64,000 nt of DNA from Pinguiococcus pyrenoidosus (GCA_019677205.1 JAAMXY010000039.1:62001-126000); one strand, 5' to 3'. Numbered from the stretch's first letter, positions 10,034 through 21,698 are shown. Notes: generated by a model from the letters alone, not told the origin. Made by a program: numbers and translations.

Positions 10034-11177
10034 ATGGCGGCGCAAGCGTCCTTCTATGAGACAGAAGATGGCCTCAAGGTACGTTGTGGAGCTATGTAAC
10101 AGCTGTGTGGCCGGTGGGCGCTCATCTCGGGCCGCGCAGAAACTTGCGCAATACCTCTTGTCGGGAAACATGAAAATCCGACAGGGCGTGCAGATCGGCA
10201 AGCGCGTCGAGTACTTCAAGGGAAGGAGACTGATCGAAGCGCTGCTGGAGCTGACGGTGAGTCCGCGCTCGGGTTCCACCGCGATCGTTGAGCTTTGCTC
10301 CGCTCGCTCCACGCCTACGTCCTCCACGTTGCCTCGCCATTGCTGCCGCATCCTTGGACGCAGGTTCTCCCTTTTCTTACGCAGTTCCCGTTTTCTGTTG
10401 CCTCGGCAGGATAGCAGCAAGCTCCCAAAGGTCAACGACAAGGCAGAAGCCCTGGAGATCGCGTTGCGAATGCTGGAGATGAACTTCTTCCACGCGTCCG
10501 AGCGGATAAAGAAGGGCGGCATTCTGGAGCCAAAGCAGTCGACTTCGTTCACAGAGGACGGCTTCTACACGTGGATCTATCAGGGGTCGCAGACCATGAG
10601 CAACCTGGCCACCGTCGCGCTCATTGTCGGCTTCTTGTTCTTCACCTGCTTCCCGATTTGGCCGCAGTTCATGAAGGTGTGGATGTGGTACCTCTCCGTC
10701 ACGTTCATCCTCCTTATCTTCGGGATCATCATCATCCGCCTCTTCTTCTTCCTTCTGCTGTGGCTTGTGGGCTACGACTTCTGGATCCTGCCGAGAATGT
10801 GGGACGAGACGCTGGGCGTCTTGGAATCCTTCACGCCCTTGTATTCCCTGGAGAAGTCCGCCCCTGGGCAAATGTACTGGCGCCTCGGCTTTCTCGGCGC
10901 CCTCGTCGCGTTCGGCGTCTGGGCCGCGAATCAGCCGACAGATTTTGACACCTTCATCTCGGCGCAGAAGGACTTCCTGGACGATCTCTACAGCGGAAAC
11001 CTGCTGAGCGACACCAGCCAGGAGTTCAAGGACAACATCGACAAGCCCTCGTATCCGACGCTTGAAGAGCTGCTGCGGCAGGAGCAGGAGGACGCAGAGG
11101 CAGAAGCAGCGGGTGAGAAGACGGATGAAGAAATGGAAGCGGAAGTCGAGGAGATGCTCGACAAGCTGGTCGAAGAA

Positions 11178-11210
<33 letters not shown>

Positions 11211-11234
11211 GCGGCGTCCACGGAGGCGTCGTAG
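10034..11234 (+). CDS. SEC62: SEC62 translocation protein, 328 aa
   Basis: ER membrane subunit of the post-translational Sec61/Sec63 translocon. Exons 10034-10078, 10140-10256, 10410-11234. The ATG has a strong context (GGCCACCATGG). The N-terminal domain carries QGVQIGKRVEYFKGRRLIEALLE, the Sec62 hallmark, after a short first exon. Two adjacent transmembrane helices follow (TVALIVGFLFFTCFPIW and YLSVTFILLIFGIIIIRLFFFLLLW split by MKVWMW), then a cytosolic domain and a very acidic tail (EDEDEDEDEDEE). The acidic tail is the reason for several spurious antisense Ser-rich frames. Convergent with PTPA, 36 bases between stops. Confidence 0.93.
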
Positions 11235-11270
11235 GTCTCTTGCTGCAAAGTGAATTGTTGCATTTCTTAA

Positions 11271-12622
11271 TCATTCGGGTCCAGAGATGCCCTCATGCTC
11301 TCCAGCAGGTCGTTGCTGGTCCCTCGGTCCTTGTCCGAGTCTCGCAGTCTCCCTATTCGGTTGCCCCTCACCCTCGGCATTCACCCAATCGGCGGGAATG
11401 AGATTGCCGAAGACGAAATGCTGCACCACGGGAAACTTGCCCAGCACCTCCCCGAGGTAGAGCCTCACGAGGCCCCGGAGCACACGTTCCCAGCTCGGCA
11501 GTCCAGAGATGTCAAACAGCATCGGGGCAACTTCAGAGAAGGGGGCCCCGGTCTTGATCGTGAGCACGTGCTTGATGGCGGCGATGTACACCCAATCGGC
11601 GACGAAACCCTCGTGGTCAAGAACGCCGTCTTGTCTTACACAACCAGGCTCGGCCAGCTCCTGCCGAACACGAGACCTTTAGATCCGATCTTGCTTCAGG
11701 ACAGTTCGGCGGCTTCTTCCAGTCCTTACGTACCCGGGGTCGCCAGGAAGTGTCGGTTGGGGCTGCCTCGTCGCCCGTCTCCGTGGCACACAGCTGCGCC
11801 GCGCCCCAGAGGAAGGGCAGGCAGTGAAAGTCATCCAAGCCCCAGACGCCATGGCTACCAGCTGGCTCTAGCATGTAAACTAACTGAGGAGCAAGGGCAA
11901 GGTCAGCACGCCGCGGCGGCAAGTCTGAGTCCACCTGGCCGAACCTGGAGTCTCCGCACCACACCAAGGTACCCCTTTGCGAAGACCTCCAAGACCATCG
12001 CCGCGGTGTCGTTCTCCGTGATTGCGCCAGCTCGACGCAGGCTGAGCCACCACATCACGAAGCTCGTCTCGTGGCCGGTGCCGTAGTCGATGCGCACGTG
12101 ATGCCCAAAGCACTGGAGAAGGTACGCCGAGGCCTCCTCCACCAGGCCCTCGCCGCCCTCCTCCCGGAGGCGGAACCTTTCCGCTTCAGCGTCGGCGCCT
12201 GCCTCGTGCATGCCTTGGACGAGGGCGCTCGAAACCTTTCGCGTCCCCTCTGCCTGGAGTCGTCGATGCCATTCGCAGAAGGCGCGGTTGCCGAACCGCA
12301 TCGGCTGCTGGAGAGGGGGAATCTCGTCGATCCATCTGTCGAAGTCGGTGAAGAGGGCAGCAAGATGCTGCACGACTGGAGAAATGCCAAGCTCAGCAAT
12401 AGAGCTGGCACGCACGCCGCGGACCTTCGTCGTGAAAAGGATGGAGTTGGATGCTGGATCTTTCCTTCTGTCGTTCAGAACCGACGGTCGACCCTCGCAT
12501 CAGATTCCGATGCTCACCGCCTTCGCTCCCTCCGTCACGAGATCCACGAGCGCCTGGTGAGCAGCAGATCGCTGGAAGAGCCGCAGCTGGAACTCGGAGA
12601 AGATCGCTCGCCGAGGCTCCAT
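11271..12622 (-). CDS. PTPA: Serine/threonine phosphatase 2A activator (PTPA), 374 aa
   Basis: Peptidyl-prolyl isomerase-like activator of PP2A. Exons: 12622-12518, 12424-11945, 11883-11734, 11660-11271. Family landmarks appear in order: [14 protein letters not shown], then after intron 1 [33 protein letters not shown], the invariant [50 protein letters not shown] and [13 protein letters not shown]. Length matches the family (about 320-400). Intron 1 ends in an unusual ACGAAG acceptor; an alternative unspliced reading meets an in-frame TGA, so the splice is needed. The C-terminal 35 residues after FGNLIPADW are unconserved and Gln/Glu/Arg-rich. A start further upstream cannot be excluded but this ATG has an ACCATGG context. 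Confidence 0.9.
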
Positions 12623-13279
12623 GGTACGGTGGCCTGCAGCAGGCTTCGTGACCGAGCCTTCGTCCCCGTGACAGAAAGAAGTGGATGGAATCTTTGCTGG
12701 GTGGTTCGGTTTTCGGTTTTGCGGCCAAGGCTGGGAGCAGCGGAGAAGAGGGACAGGCGGGCGTGATGCTGCTTGAGACTTTGGGAGTTTGCGACTGTGG
12801 ACAGATTGACTGGTGTCCGGACAGAAGCCAGCAAGTTCGCAATGCATCCAATCAGGAGCGAGGCTGATGCGATCTCCACCAATGATCGTGCGTATCTCAG
12901 TGCACCAAAAGACAACAAAAGACCAATCCCATGGAGGAGAAGCCTTCAAAGCAAATTTGTCCTTTGAAATCTTGAAAGTATTCAAAGGCATATTTTAAAT
13001 ATAAAAATTTCTTTAGAATAAAGATTCATATATAAAATCTAAACATAAAAAATGCCTCGTGATTCTACTGAGACCGTACGTCTCTTGATTTACACCATCT
13101 TAGAAACGTCAAGTGCAATCCGATCAGTCACGATATCTCGTGTTGTGTAACCTCCCTGAAGGCCGCTTGACGAGACGAATCCCATAGCTCGGCGCGCTCA
13201 CGAAGCACGCCACATACCTCTTTCACGCGGCCGGCGCTCGCGTGCCCTTTCCCAGGAGAGTCGATAAAGTAGGGTGACC
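12623..13279. promoter_or_regulatory. Shared head-to-head promoter interval with AT-rich island (PTPA / eL19)
   Basis: 657 bases. It contains CCAAT-type motifs (CATCCAATCAGG near 12845, GACCAATCCC near 12930) and an AT-rich island at about 12985-13060 (TTTTAAATATAAAAATTTC). Several short frames cross it but none resembles a gene. Confidence 0.45.
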
Positions 13280-14299
13280 ATGGTAAGTGGAGTCGCTGCG
13301 GCTCACGGATGGAGCAGCGCAGAGGGTTTGGTCCCAAAGCGGCGATCACGAGACCGGCGCGAGTTCTCGGAATTTCGGCGTGGTGCAGAAGCGCCGGACA
13401 GGTTTCCTTTCGGCGAGGAAACATGCTTGGGCGAATGCGGAGTGAATGAAAGGATACCTCCGCAACGCGCTTCGCGACGAGGCGCTGCGTCGTCTGGTGG
13501 CGTGGTTTAAGGCTGGCGTTCCCGGAGCGAGATGATGCGGAAGATGTTTCTGCAGCGTCTGTGGTGGTGTTAGAGTACGCCTTAGCTGGAGGCAACCTGG
13601 AGGAGAGGACTCAGCAGGGAGCTCGGAAGGAAAAGGGACCACGAGAGTGCTGACAGTCCCTCGCCTCGCCTCATCGCACCTCATCTGATCTTTTCTCGTT
13701 TCCTTTCTCCTTTGAAGGTGTCCCTCAAGCTTCAGAAGCGCCTGGCGGCGTCCGTCCTCAACTGCGGCAAGCGCAAGGTGTGGATGGACCCGAACGAGGT
13801 GAACGAGATCAGCATGGCCAACAGTCGCCAGAACATTCGGAAGCTCGCCAAGGATGGTCTTGTGCTGCGCAAGCCGCAGGTGGTGCACTCTCGCTCTCGC
13901 GCACAGCGCTGGCTTGAAGCCAAGCGGAAGGGACGCCACTCCGGCTACGGTAAGCGCAAGGGTACAGCGAACGCGCGCCTGCCCTTCAAGGTCATCTGGA
14001 TGCGCCGTCTGCGCATCTTGCGCCGCTTGCTCGCGAAGTACCGCGCGTCGAAGAAGATCGACCGCTTCCTCTACCGTGAACTCTACAACGCGGCGAAGGG
14101 TAACCAGTTCAAGAACAAGCGTGTCTTGATTGACGCGATTCATCGCATGAAGGGTGAGCAAGCGCGTGTGAAGGCCCTCGAGGAGCAGGCGGAAGCTCGC
14201 AAGGCCCGCGCCAAGCAACGCGAGCAGCGCAAGCTTGACCGATTGGAGGAGCAAGCACGGCTCGCACGGGAAACGGCAGAAAGCGAAGCGGCACCTTAG
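13280..14299 (+). CDS. RPL19: Cytosolic large-subunit ribosomal protein eL19, 194 aa
   Basis: Exon 1 is only the ATG codon (13280-13282), followed by a 435-base intron (13283-13717, GTAAGT ... TTGAAG) and exon 2, 13718-14299. A single-codon first exon is common in ribosomal protein genes. The protein starts [20 protein letters not shown] and contains the conserved [34 protein letters not shown] and [18 protein letters not shown] blocks, then a long basic helix. Codon use is strongly biased (AAG, CGC, GAG), as expected for a highly expressed gene. The long first intron is a possible snoRNA host; I saw only a weak C-box-like ATGATGC near 13531 and no convincing D box partner. Confidence 0.96.
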
Positions 14300-14699
14300 A
14301 AAAGTTCGGAGGGGGCGCTCTTGTACACGGGGACTCTGCGAATGTTCATGGATAGTAGCCTCGGTGCATAACCCGATTTCGTTCCATGCCCGTCTTCTCC
14401 ATGCTCATCTTCGTCTCCAAGGATTTGTGGCATCTTGTTCTCCACAAGCCTGCCACGAGCAACGGCCTCCTTCGAGGCGAAGTGCAGCTGGCACGGCCCC
14501 CTCGACAACAAATGAGGGGAGATTTGATGGAGGGAAAACAGAAATTGAAGTCTTAGCCGTGGGCTGAGACCTAGATTGGCGTTGCCGATCAATGACAGCT
14601 AGTCTGCGTGTGGTGCCAAGCTTCACAAGGACTTGATGGATCACACGTACTCTCTGGACGCCCTGCGCCGGTGCAGCAGATTCAGCGGTGCAGCAGATT
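14300..14699. other. Convergent spacer between eL19 and methyltransferase
   Basis: 400 bases between two stops, larger than most tail-to-tail gaps here. A minus-strand frame at 14592-14296 (98 codons, containing CQLHFASKEAVARGRLVENKM) looks slightly protein-like but has no start context, no splice partner and no family match. Probably untranslated sequence of both genes. Confidence 0.35.
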
Positions 14700-15718
14700 C
14701 TATCCGACCTGCTCCAGACCCCCCTTCTGGCAAATGTAGATGTAATGGTAACCAGGCTTCCCCTTCGCGATGGCCGCCTCCGGCTTCTCTAGGGTTTCGA
14801 CACGATGGGATCCGTCCGGTTTCAGGACCTCGTCTCTACACAAGCCTCGCCGGTACCGGGGCTTTGTGGCGTTGAACTTACCGACTTTGTGTACGGAGAC
14901 GCTCCACGACAGATCTCCGTCTTCCAAGTACGGGAGGCGCGTGTCCGGCGCTCCGTAACTGACCATGAAGTAGACGCCTTGCGGCTTCAGCACCCTACCA
15001 GAACGACTTCCATTAAACATCACACATCACCACGTGAGAGGACCACGCACAAAGCGGCGGCGTTCGGACGTCTACCTCGATATCTCCATCAGCCCCTGCT
15101 TCGCGTCTTCAGCCGCGGTTTCCATGCACAGCAGCGTGTCCAAAGTGCCTTTGTCAATTACGGCGTCGTACTCCTCGTCTGTAAACTCTAGTTTCCTCAT
15201 GTCCATGACGTAAACTAGAAAGCCGTAGTCGATCGGTTAGGCGCATGCTCCCTGCGAAGCCTACATGCCGGAAGCTTGATGAAGGCTAAAATGAAAAAGC
15301 CACGCACATGACATGTTCTGGGCTCTTTCTTGCATCACTCTCACGATGGTCTCCGACACGTCGATGTTCACGATCTCGTCGTAGCCGTCGGCTGCCATGT
15401 CCTCCGACAGTCGAGAGCTCCCGCAGCCGACCATGAGGACGGCACTCTCCTTGGGGACCGCCTACGACCGCATCCACTCGTGAGACATCCGACTCGCAGC
15501 TCCGTCCCCATCTGCAAAGCGCACGAGCGCGTAGCTCACCTGATTGATGTACGGCTTCAAGCACCTGTATCCCTGGTACCAATCGAAGGGTTCCGCGTCT
15601 CTTCGCGGCGGAAGCACAAAACTTTGAGAATCCAACCAGAGAGATGTGCTTCGCGATTTGCCTCGACATACCTTGCGTATCTCTCTTCCCAGTACTCTGC
15701 CTCTCCGTACTTTGCCAT
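14700..15718 (-). CDS. Class I SAM-dependent methyltransferase, EEF1AKMT4/METTL13-like, 231 aa
   Basis: Probably a protein-lysine methyltransferase of the family that modifies elongation factor 1A. Exons: 15718-15672, 15600-15540, 15461-15308, 15214-15076, 14994-14700. Start gives AKYGEAEYWEERYAR, then EPFDWYQGY, both family signatures; motif I is VLMVGCGSSRLSEDM; then YDEIVNIDVSETIV, the acidic FTDEEYDAVIDKGTLDTLLC motif, and RVLKPQGVYFMVSYGAP, with GYHYIYICQK near the end. All four introns are short with GT-AG ends; intron 1 uses a GCGAAG acceptor. Length matches the single-domain family. Head-to-head with the Vma12 gene. Confidence 0.88.
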
Positions 15719-16134
15719 GGTGGATCCGGGAAGCTGCCTCTCCGGCCCTCCCCAACGACTCGTTGGCTACAAAGACCACGATCTCCCAAACCGAAATGGT
15801 GGGTGCGCGCGCAGGCTCTCGAACGCGGATAAAGATGAAGCCCAATCTCAAAATTTTGATGGGCCTATTACATCCCATAATTAGATTGTTCGTGAGGGTC
15901 ATTTTAATTGTTTCTCAATCGTTGATTGGTACAGCGTGCTTACAGTCTGTCCTTCGCCCTCTGTCGCAAACCGCTTCATTGATTGATCTCTCGCGTTTCG
16001 TTTGTTCCCTTCTCTTTACCCCTCTCTCTCGCTCTTTCTCTCTCTGAGACGCAGCGGATCGGAGTGGTTGTCGAGGCCATAGCACACGCCTCTCAACTTC
16101 TTGGTGGAGGGGGAACCGGCAAGATCGAAAGCTG
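15719..16134. promoter_or_regulatory. Shared head-to-head promoter interval (methyltransferase / VMA12)
   Basis: 416 bases. Near the centre (15855-15935) it is AT-rich and carries a TTGATTGGTAC element, the reverse of a CCAAT box, roughly 200 bases from each start. A CT-rich tract (TCTCTCTCGCTCTTTCTCTCT) lies at about 16020-16046 upstream of the plus-strand ATG. Confidence 0.45.
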
Positions 16135-17105
16135 ATGGTCAAGCTGGAGTTTGCGTATGAAGATGGGCGACGAGAGTCTCTGGCCGCTCTCCGCCAGCGC
16201 GTACAAAGCAGCAGAGAGGAGGTCCTCCAAGTTCTACGGAAGGCCAAGATCTGCGTCGAGAAGCCTCCTGAACCAGAGGTGAGGGGCCAAAGACTGTTTT
16301 GGTTGTATGTGCAGACGAAAGTGTGGCGGATCGCCCCTGGGAAGGGCCAACGGGATACTCGCGCAAATGAGAGAGGATCCTGCAGTGGAGTGGATTCGAC
16401 GGGAGCGATGCTTGCGTGTGATTTCCACCGTTGTGACGAGCGACCTCCTGTGCGGAGATAGCAGGCGATAGAATGGCGCTTGAGCATGTGGGTTGCTCGC
16501 TAACCTTGACTCATGCTCCGCTGCAGGTGGATCCCAAGAGAGAACTCGAGAGACAGCGAGTGCGGCGTCGCGTCGAGGAGATGGATTATCAGGTACGGCT
16601 GCTTGTCCCTTACCCGCGTGCTTCGCGCCAGACCATTCGTGCAAGTCTGAAAATGTGCATCACTTGTCTCCTGTGCAGAAGCTGGTCCAGAACGTAGCCC
16701 ACGGCAGCGGCCAAACCCCTGAGCGCGCCGTCGTGCTGAATACGCACATGTCCATCGGGATGAACATGATTGCCGGAATGGGCACGATGTTCTTCGTAGG
16801 ATACATCGCTAGCCGCACCATGTTCACTGACGCGATATGGGTGAGTCCCATGCCCTCTGACAAGTGCACTGGCTTTTCGTAACCTTCTCGCTGCAAATCA
16901 GCACATGGTTGGAGGCCTTGTAGGGTGCGTGCTGATGATGATCATCGAGATGACGCTGTACATCAGCAGACTTTATGGACTGGAGAATGCGCCCAACGTG
17001 GCTGAGGCTGACGCGTCCGAGGCAAGGCCCTCCACGTCCGCTGAAGAGAAGAGTGCCGAAGCGGGGGAGTCCGGAGGGACGAAGAGCAAACTGAAGAAGC
17101 AGTAG
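16135..17105 (+). CDS. V-ATPase assembly factor Vma12/TMEM199-like ER membrane protein, 191 aa
   Basis: Helps assemble the V0 sector of the vacuolar H+-ATPase in the ER. Exons 16135-16278, 16527-16592, 16679-16840, 16902-17105. The N-terminal half holds a helical region ending in VEKPPEPEVDPKRELERQR and DYQKLVQNVAHG, the latter matching the conserved RxLEELExRKYQ/MVRNV region. Two transmembrane helices follow: MNMIAGMGTMFFVGYIAS and MVGGLVGCVLMMIIEMTLYI. The C-terminal tail is Ser/Glu/Lys-rich and ends KLKKQ, a possible ER retrieval signal. All donors are GTGAG/GTACG and acceptors CAG. Convergent with epsilon-COP, 48 bases between stops. Confidence 0.8.
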
Positions 17106-17153
17106 AGCTTGTCATCTTGACTCGAGCACGAGTTGCTTCTGAGCTGAGCACGC

Positions 17154-18480
17154 CTAGTTGACTGACAACTGCGCAGAGACGCGGTCGAAGGCTTGCTCAA
17201 GCGTGTCTAGGCGCTTCACAAAGGGGTGATCCGGCGCATTCGCTCGCAGCTGGCTCACGTATCTCTGCGTCGCATCCCTCGGCTTGCCCAGTTGATAGCA
17301 CGCTGCAATCATGTTGATCAGCGTTTCAGGGTTGTTGGGTCCCTTCTCCAGCGCCTCCGTCAGGATCTGCTCCGCCTCCTGCATCAGGCCCCCGCGCATT
17401 TTGGCCGCCGCGGTCGCGTTGAGAAGCAGCGTGGACCTCCCGAACTTGTCCATGAGCTCCTCCAGAGTGTAGGCGGCATCGGACACTCGCTGACCGCCTT
17501 CATAGATGCCAATCCACGCTGATGCCAGCTGGGTCAGACTGGCGTCCTCGTCCGCCTGCTGCATGACGCGCAGCTGATGCTTCGCAAGGTCGGGCCGGTC
17601 CATTCGAAGGAAGATCTATGCACCGGAGAACAACGACCAACCAAAGCAAAGAGGCGAGAAAGCAGCGCATGTCAGTAGCGGCTTCGTCGCAGAGGTACTT
17701 CGCCACGCGTCTTTCCAACCTGGACCATGAGCGCCACTTGCTCCATCGTGGTGCCCATGTGCACGGCCTGCACTGCCTTTGCTACATCGTCTTCCATGAG
17801 GTACACGGTTGCCGCGACCAGCAGCAGTGTCGGATTGTTGGCTGTCGAAGTGTCCTGGCGCCACTCGTCCAAAGTCATGCGGCACATCTCGCGGCTCTCC
17901 GGAGCGCTGATGTATCTAGCCAAGAGCTTGACCGCCTGGTATGCAGAGCCATGTGTCAGTGATGTTGAATCGGTACGGCGTACATGCCTAAGCTGAGCCC
18001 GCGTGGGAAAGGAAAGCGGACGTGCACTTTCTGCGCTTTCTGCGCTTTACGTCCTCTTCCGTTCCCCAACCGGACGCCTTCTTCTCCGCCACCCGTCTCT
18101 GAACCCCGCTCGCGCGATGTCATCCTCTGCCACAACTGTGCATTTTGTGCATGAATCATCGACGTATGATACACGATGTATCACCAAAACGCGATGCAAT
18201 CCCAGAGACCGCCCACTTCTTGCTTCTCTTCGTCTTCCGGGCATTTTGCGTTCTATCTGGATACCTGCAAAGGGACCGGAGTATCCGGCCCATCATTGAT
18301 CTCTCCGAGCACCACGCGCGGTTGTCCCATCGCAATGTAAGACCGATACAAGAATTCATCCTTCTCCGCCTTCAAGTTTGGCGGCAATCTGTTCAAGTTT
18401 GTGGCCTCCGAGATCGCGAGCTGATAGTTTCCCACATAAAAGTGGTTGCGCAGCGTGTACAGCTCATCCGGGTCCGCCAT
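17154..18480 (-). CDS. COPE: Coatomer subunit epsilon, 297 aa
   Basis: TPR-like COPI subunit acting in Golgi-to-ER vesicles. Exons: 18480-18265, 17935-17720, 17615-17154. The start MADPDELYTLRNHFYVGNYQ matches the family N-terminus (D-L-F-x-L-R-N-x-F-x-x-G). Later matches: EATNLN, RSYIAMGQ, NPTLLLVAATVYL, EQVALMVQIFLRMDRPDLA, DEDASLTQLASAWIG, ETLINMIAACYQLGKPRD, RANAPDHPFVKRL. Exon joins at PLQ/AVKLL and MVQ/IFLRM restore continuous similarity. The donor of intron 2 (CAG/GTTGGA) is off consensus. Length is normal for the family. Head-to-head with the trpD gene. Confidence 0.93.
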
Positions 18481-18866
18481 CGTTCACCACAGATCTTCTT
18501 CCCTCAGCTCAGAGGCAGGAGGACGAACGTCGGCTAGGCGTCCGAGAGCGGCGCCTCGGCTCTCGAGCTGAAACGGTCTTGATAAACAAAAAGATCATTT
18601 GAGATCTTTGAAAAGGATGTGGCATCTTATACTGATATCTTATATTGTTTATAAAAAAAACAAAAGTGTATATTTCAAAAAATAATATATATGATACGAT
18701 AATTGATCACCAATATATGATACTTTAAAATAGATCCAAGTTTCTCTCCATATGTAACATGCGGGCGTGCCGCCAATGACGGAGACGCGAGACGTCGCCT
18801 TCAAAAGGGCCAAAGAAGGGGATTTGTCCGGGCGCAGGAGGCGTATTTCGTGTCCTTTCTTCTGTC
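18481..18866. promoter_or_regulatory. Shared head-to-head promoter interval with AT-rich island (COPE / TrpD)
   Basis: 386 bases, very AT-rich at about 18585-18735 (TTATAAAAAAAACAAAAG, AATAATATATATGATACG), with ATCACCAATATATG near 18707. No gene visible. Confidence 0.5.
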
Positions 18867-20594
18867 ATGGCGCTGACTCGTGTCTTACTTCTCATGGTTG
18901 TGGCGCTTGTGGGTCGTGGTGACGCATTTCGCGCTCTGCGTACTACGTCTCTGTCCGCGCTGCGCAAACCCCTAGTCTCCAGGGCAACCCTCAAGCCATA
19001 CTTGGAGGATCTGGTGGCCGGGAAGTCGCTCACCTCGTCTCAGACAGAAGCGGCCTGGGATCTGATCCTCGGGTGAGTTGACTGTAGTCGAGGGCCCAAA
19101 AAAGCGCGTGCTGCTCAGGATCTGACATCAACTCGCAGAGGTGCCGACCCGGCACAGGTGGCAGCTCTGCTTGCGCTGCTCCGCTCCAAAGGCGAGACTC
19201 CCGAGGAGGTCTCGGGGATGGTGCGGGCGATGTACAAGGCCTGTCGGCCAGTTCCTGCAAGGTGGGCGGAGCTGCAAAGCTTCACGGCGCCGTAGTTGCA
19301 GCGGCGTCCTTTTGGGGGGTCTTCGCGACGACTCATGCCATCTCTCTTCGGCGCAGCGGCAAGCTTCTGGACATCGTGGGCACCGGAGGCGACGGTGCCC
19401 ATACGATCAATATCTCCACTGCAGCGGCAGTTTTGGCCGCTGCTGCAGGCTGCAGGGTGAAGATTCATTCATCGCGGGGATTTGGCTGGAACTCGGCGAG
19501 CGCTAAATCCCCTCCCCCACCGTAGGTTTGCAAGGCTGGCAATCGGTCGGTGTCGTCCAAGTGTGGATCGGCAGACGTGCTGGAGGCCCTGGGAGTGAAG
19601 ATTGAGCTGGAACCAGAGGACGTCGCGAAGTGCGTGGACAAATGCCGCGTTGGATTCATGTACGCGCCAGTCAATCATCCCGCCATGAAGGTACCGCCGT
19701 GGAATTTGCCTGCACAACTCATCCAATTCTACCGTCCGAGGCTCTTCCGCGCCTGACGCTTCTGACGCTCCTGGCGCTCCTGACGCAGATTGTTGCTCCT
19801 GCTCGGAAAGCCCTTGGAATCCGGACTGCTTTCAATATTCTCGGCCCCATGACCAATGCAGCACGCGCACAGCGGGTGAGCTCGCCGAGGCCTTGCCTTC
19901 ACCTTCTGTAGAGCTTGCCTTGGGATTCTCTAACCCAGCCGTGATCGGACCATCCATCTTCTCAGGTGGTCATCGGAGTGTTTCAGGAGGAGCTTCTTCC
20001 GCTGATGGCCGCGTCCCTCATGGAGGTAGGATCGTCAAGCCCGCTGTCCTGCGCCTTCTTCCTCCGGAACGCCTTGTCTAATTGGGCATTGGGCACTCGC
20101 ATCATGCTCATTAGGTTGGGAGCATCGACCACGGGGTTGTGGTCCATGGCGTGGGGCTGGACGAGATCAGTCCGCTCGGTCCGTGCACAATCCTAGAAGT
20201 CAAGAACGTGGCCCCGGAGGGATCGCCCAAGTCGTACCAGCAGACGTCTTATCACTTTGACCCCCTCGATCTTGGGATCCCCCGGTGTACCGTGGAAGAT
20301 CTTGCGGGCGGAGATGCCGCCCACAACGCAGCCGAGCTGCGCAAGGTCCTGGAGGGCGGCGACCACACGAACGCCAAGAGAGATGCGGTCGTCCTGAACG
20401 CTGGCATGGGCATATATGTGTATGGCCTGGCAGACACTCCAGAGGAAGGGGTTCAGGTAGGAAGCTCGCTGGCTGGGTTCTAGCAAATGCAACGCATGGC
20501 TGACGGTCAACTTCAGGTTGCTAGGGAAACGCTGCAATCAGGACTTGGCTTGAAGGCGCTGGACGAATGGATTGCAACCACCACAGCCTTGTAG
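18867..20594 (+). CDS. trpD: Anthranilate phosphoribosyltransferase, plastid-targeted, 386 aa
   Basis: Second dedicated step of tryptophan synthesis: anthranilate plus PRPP. Eight exons: 18867-19072, 19139-19261, 19357-19456, 19526-19690, 19789-19875, 19966-20025, 20115-20456, 20517-20594. The leader [15 protein letters not shown] followed by DAFRAL is a bipartite plastid presequence (Phe after cleavage). Catalytic blocks: [93 protein letters not shown], and [11 protein letters not shown]. All seven introns are GT-AG and preserve frame. Domain order and length fit the bacterial-type single-function enzyme. Confidence 0.95.
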
Positions 20595-20839
20595 TGCGGT
20601 GCACCTTCATCGCAGGGCCCAAAAATGAGAAAATCCGTCTACCACTGTGGCGTCCGACCGTCCCGTCTCGCCCGTCCCTACGCTCAGCTCTTTCTCCACT
20701 TCGATGAAGACAGCAGCCTGAGAAGAGACGAGCCGCTGCACTTCTCAGCAAGCTGGGCCTCTTCAATGTTCCACCATCTTAGGCCAGCAACGCTGGGCAG
20801 GCACCCCGTAAGCTGCCATGCTTGGCAAAGCGGGAAGCT

Positions 20840-21349
20840 TCACTTTCCCCGCTGGCGCTCGGCCCGCCGCTGTCGACGCTCCCGCTTCTCCGCAGCCTGC
20901 CTCAGCATCTGGACGAAGATGTCGTAGTCCGCAACATGACGGAGAATCTGGGCAAACATGGCCGTCTCGCCTGCCGGGTCCTCGTCAATCGCCCGCCTAA
21001 GAATCTCGTAGAACTCGGTGACCCGAACTTTTCGTCTCTCCAGCAGGTCTCCAATCTGTTCCTGCGAAATGTTCTTCAGACTGGGCTCTGTCTTTGCTTG
21101 CAGAAACACCATTACACAAACCTCTAGCATGCGCTGGTACTCCTGGTACAGGTCGGTATACTCGAGGCGATGCTCGCTGGGGTCGGCCTTCAAGTCGAAC
21201 ACCTCCGCATGGGAGTCTACCCAGGTTTCAAATCGGTCTCCCAAGTCCGGGTCGGCGTAGATGAGCTCTGCAACCTCCTTTACAATGTCGAACTCGTGCT
21301 CGCCCTCCTCCTTCTCTTCATACTCCTTGGATTCAACCTTGCTGCTCAT
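20840..21349 (-). CDS. BART domain (ARL2-binding) protein, 169 aa
   Basis: Small single-exon acidic protein; similar to ARL2BP and CFAP36 N-terminal domains, which bind GTP-loaded ARL2/ARL3 at centrosomes and cilia. The ATG at 21349 (MSSKVESKEYEEKEEG) is preferred over an upstream frame continuation to 21412. Family features: FDIVKEVAELIYADPDLGDRFETWVDSH, F-x-x-x-x-E-H-R-L-E-Y-T-D-L-Y-Q-E-Y motif, and a C-terminal helix FAQILRHVADYDIFVQMLR. The last 20 residues are Arg/Lys-rich (KRERRQRRAERQRGK), with no helix partner in ARL2BP. Tail-to-tail with trpD, 245 bases apart. Confidence 0.75.
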   Translation of the reverse strand: MSSKVESKEYEEKEEGEHEFDIVKEVAELIYADPDLGDRFETWVDSHAEVFDLKADPSEHRLEYTDLYQEYQRMLEVCVMVFLQAKTEPSLKNISQEQIGDLLERRKVRVTEFYEILRRAIDEDPAGETAMFAQILRHVADYDIFVQMLRQAAEKRERRQRRAERQRGK

Positions 21350-21698
21350 TGTGGGAGCGAAAACGAGACACCTACGGGCAGCACTCGGGCGTAAAAGGGC
21401 TGGAACTCGCAATCGCGACTCAAACCGAACTTCGAAAAACGGCTGACATCAATGGTTTTATAATTTAGTTTTACTTCTCATGATAATTCATAACATATGT
21501 TAACTGCCCGAGCTTGTCCGACCCAAGCTGCCGTTAAATCCTTATAATTATCATAGCATCAATTTACCCAAATTCATATATTTTCATGAAATAAGTTTAT
21601 TTACCTTCAACGGCTTTATATGATCGAAGATCCTGCCTCGAGATCTCCTCGCCGCCTTCGTGCAGAGAAGCCCACAGAAACAGAACCGGAGCGCCACC
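21350..21698. promoter_or_regulatory. Shared head-to-head promoter interval with AT-rich island (BART / LarA-like)
   Basis: 349 bases with an AT-rich stretch at about 21445-21605 (TTTTATAATTTAGTTTTAC, CATAACATATGTTAACTG, TTCATATATTTTCATG). No gene visible. The plus start that follows has a GCCACCATG context. Confidence 0.5.

Noticed and set aside
11017-11263. Poly-Ser minus-strand ORFs near the SEC62 3' end
   Set aside because: Caused by the GAGGAC repeats coding the SEC62 acidic tail.
13283-13717. Possible C/D snoRNA in the eL19 intron
   Set aside because: Only a weak C-box-like ATGATGC and an unpaired CTGA 120 bases apart; no terminal stem or guide can be argued.
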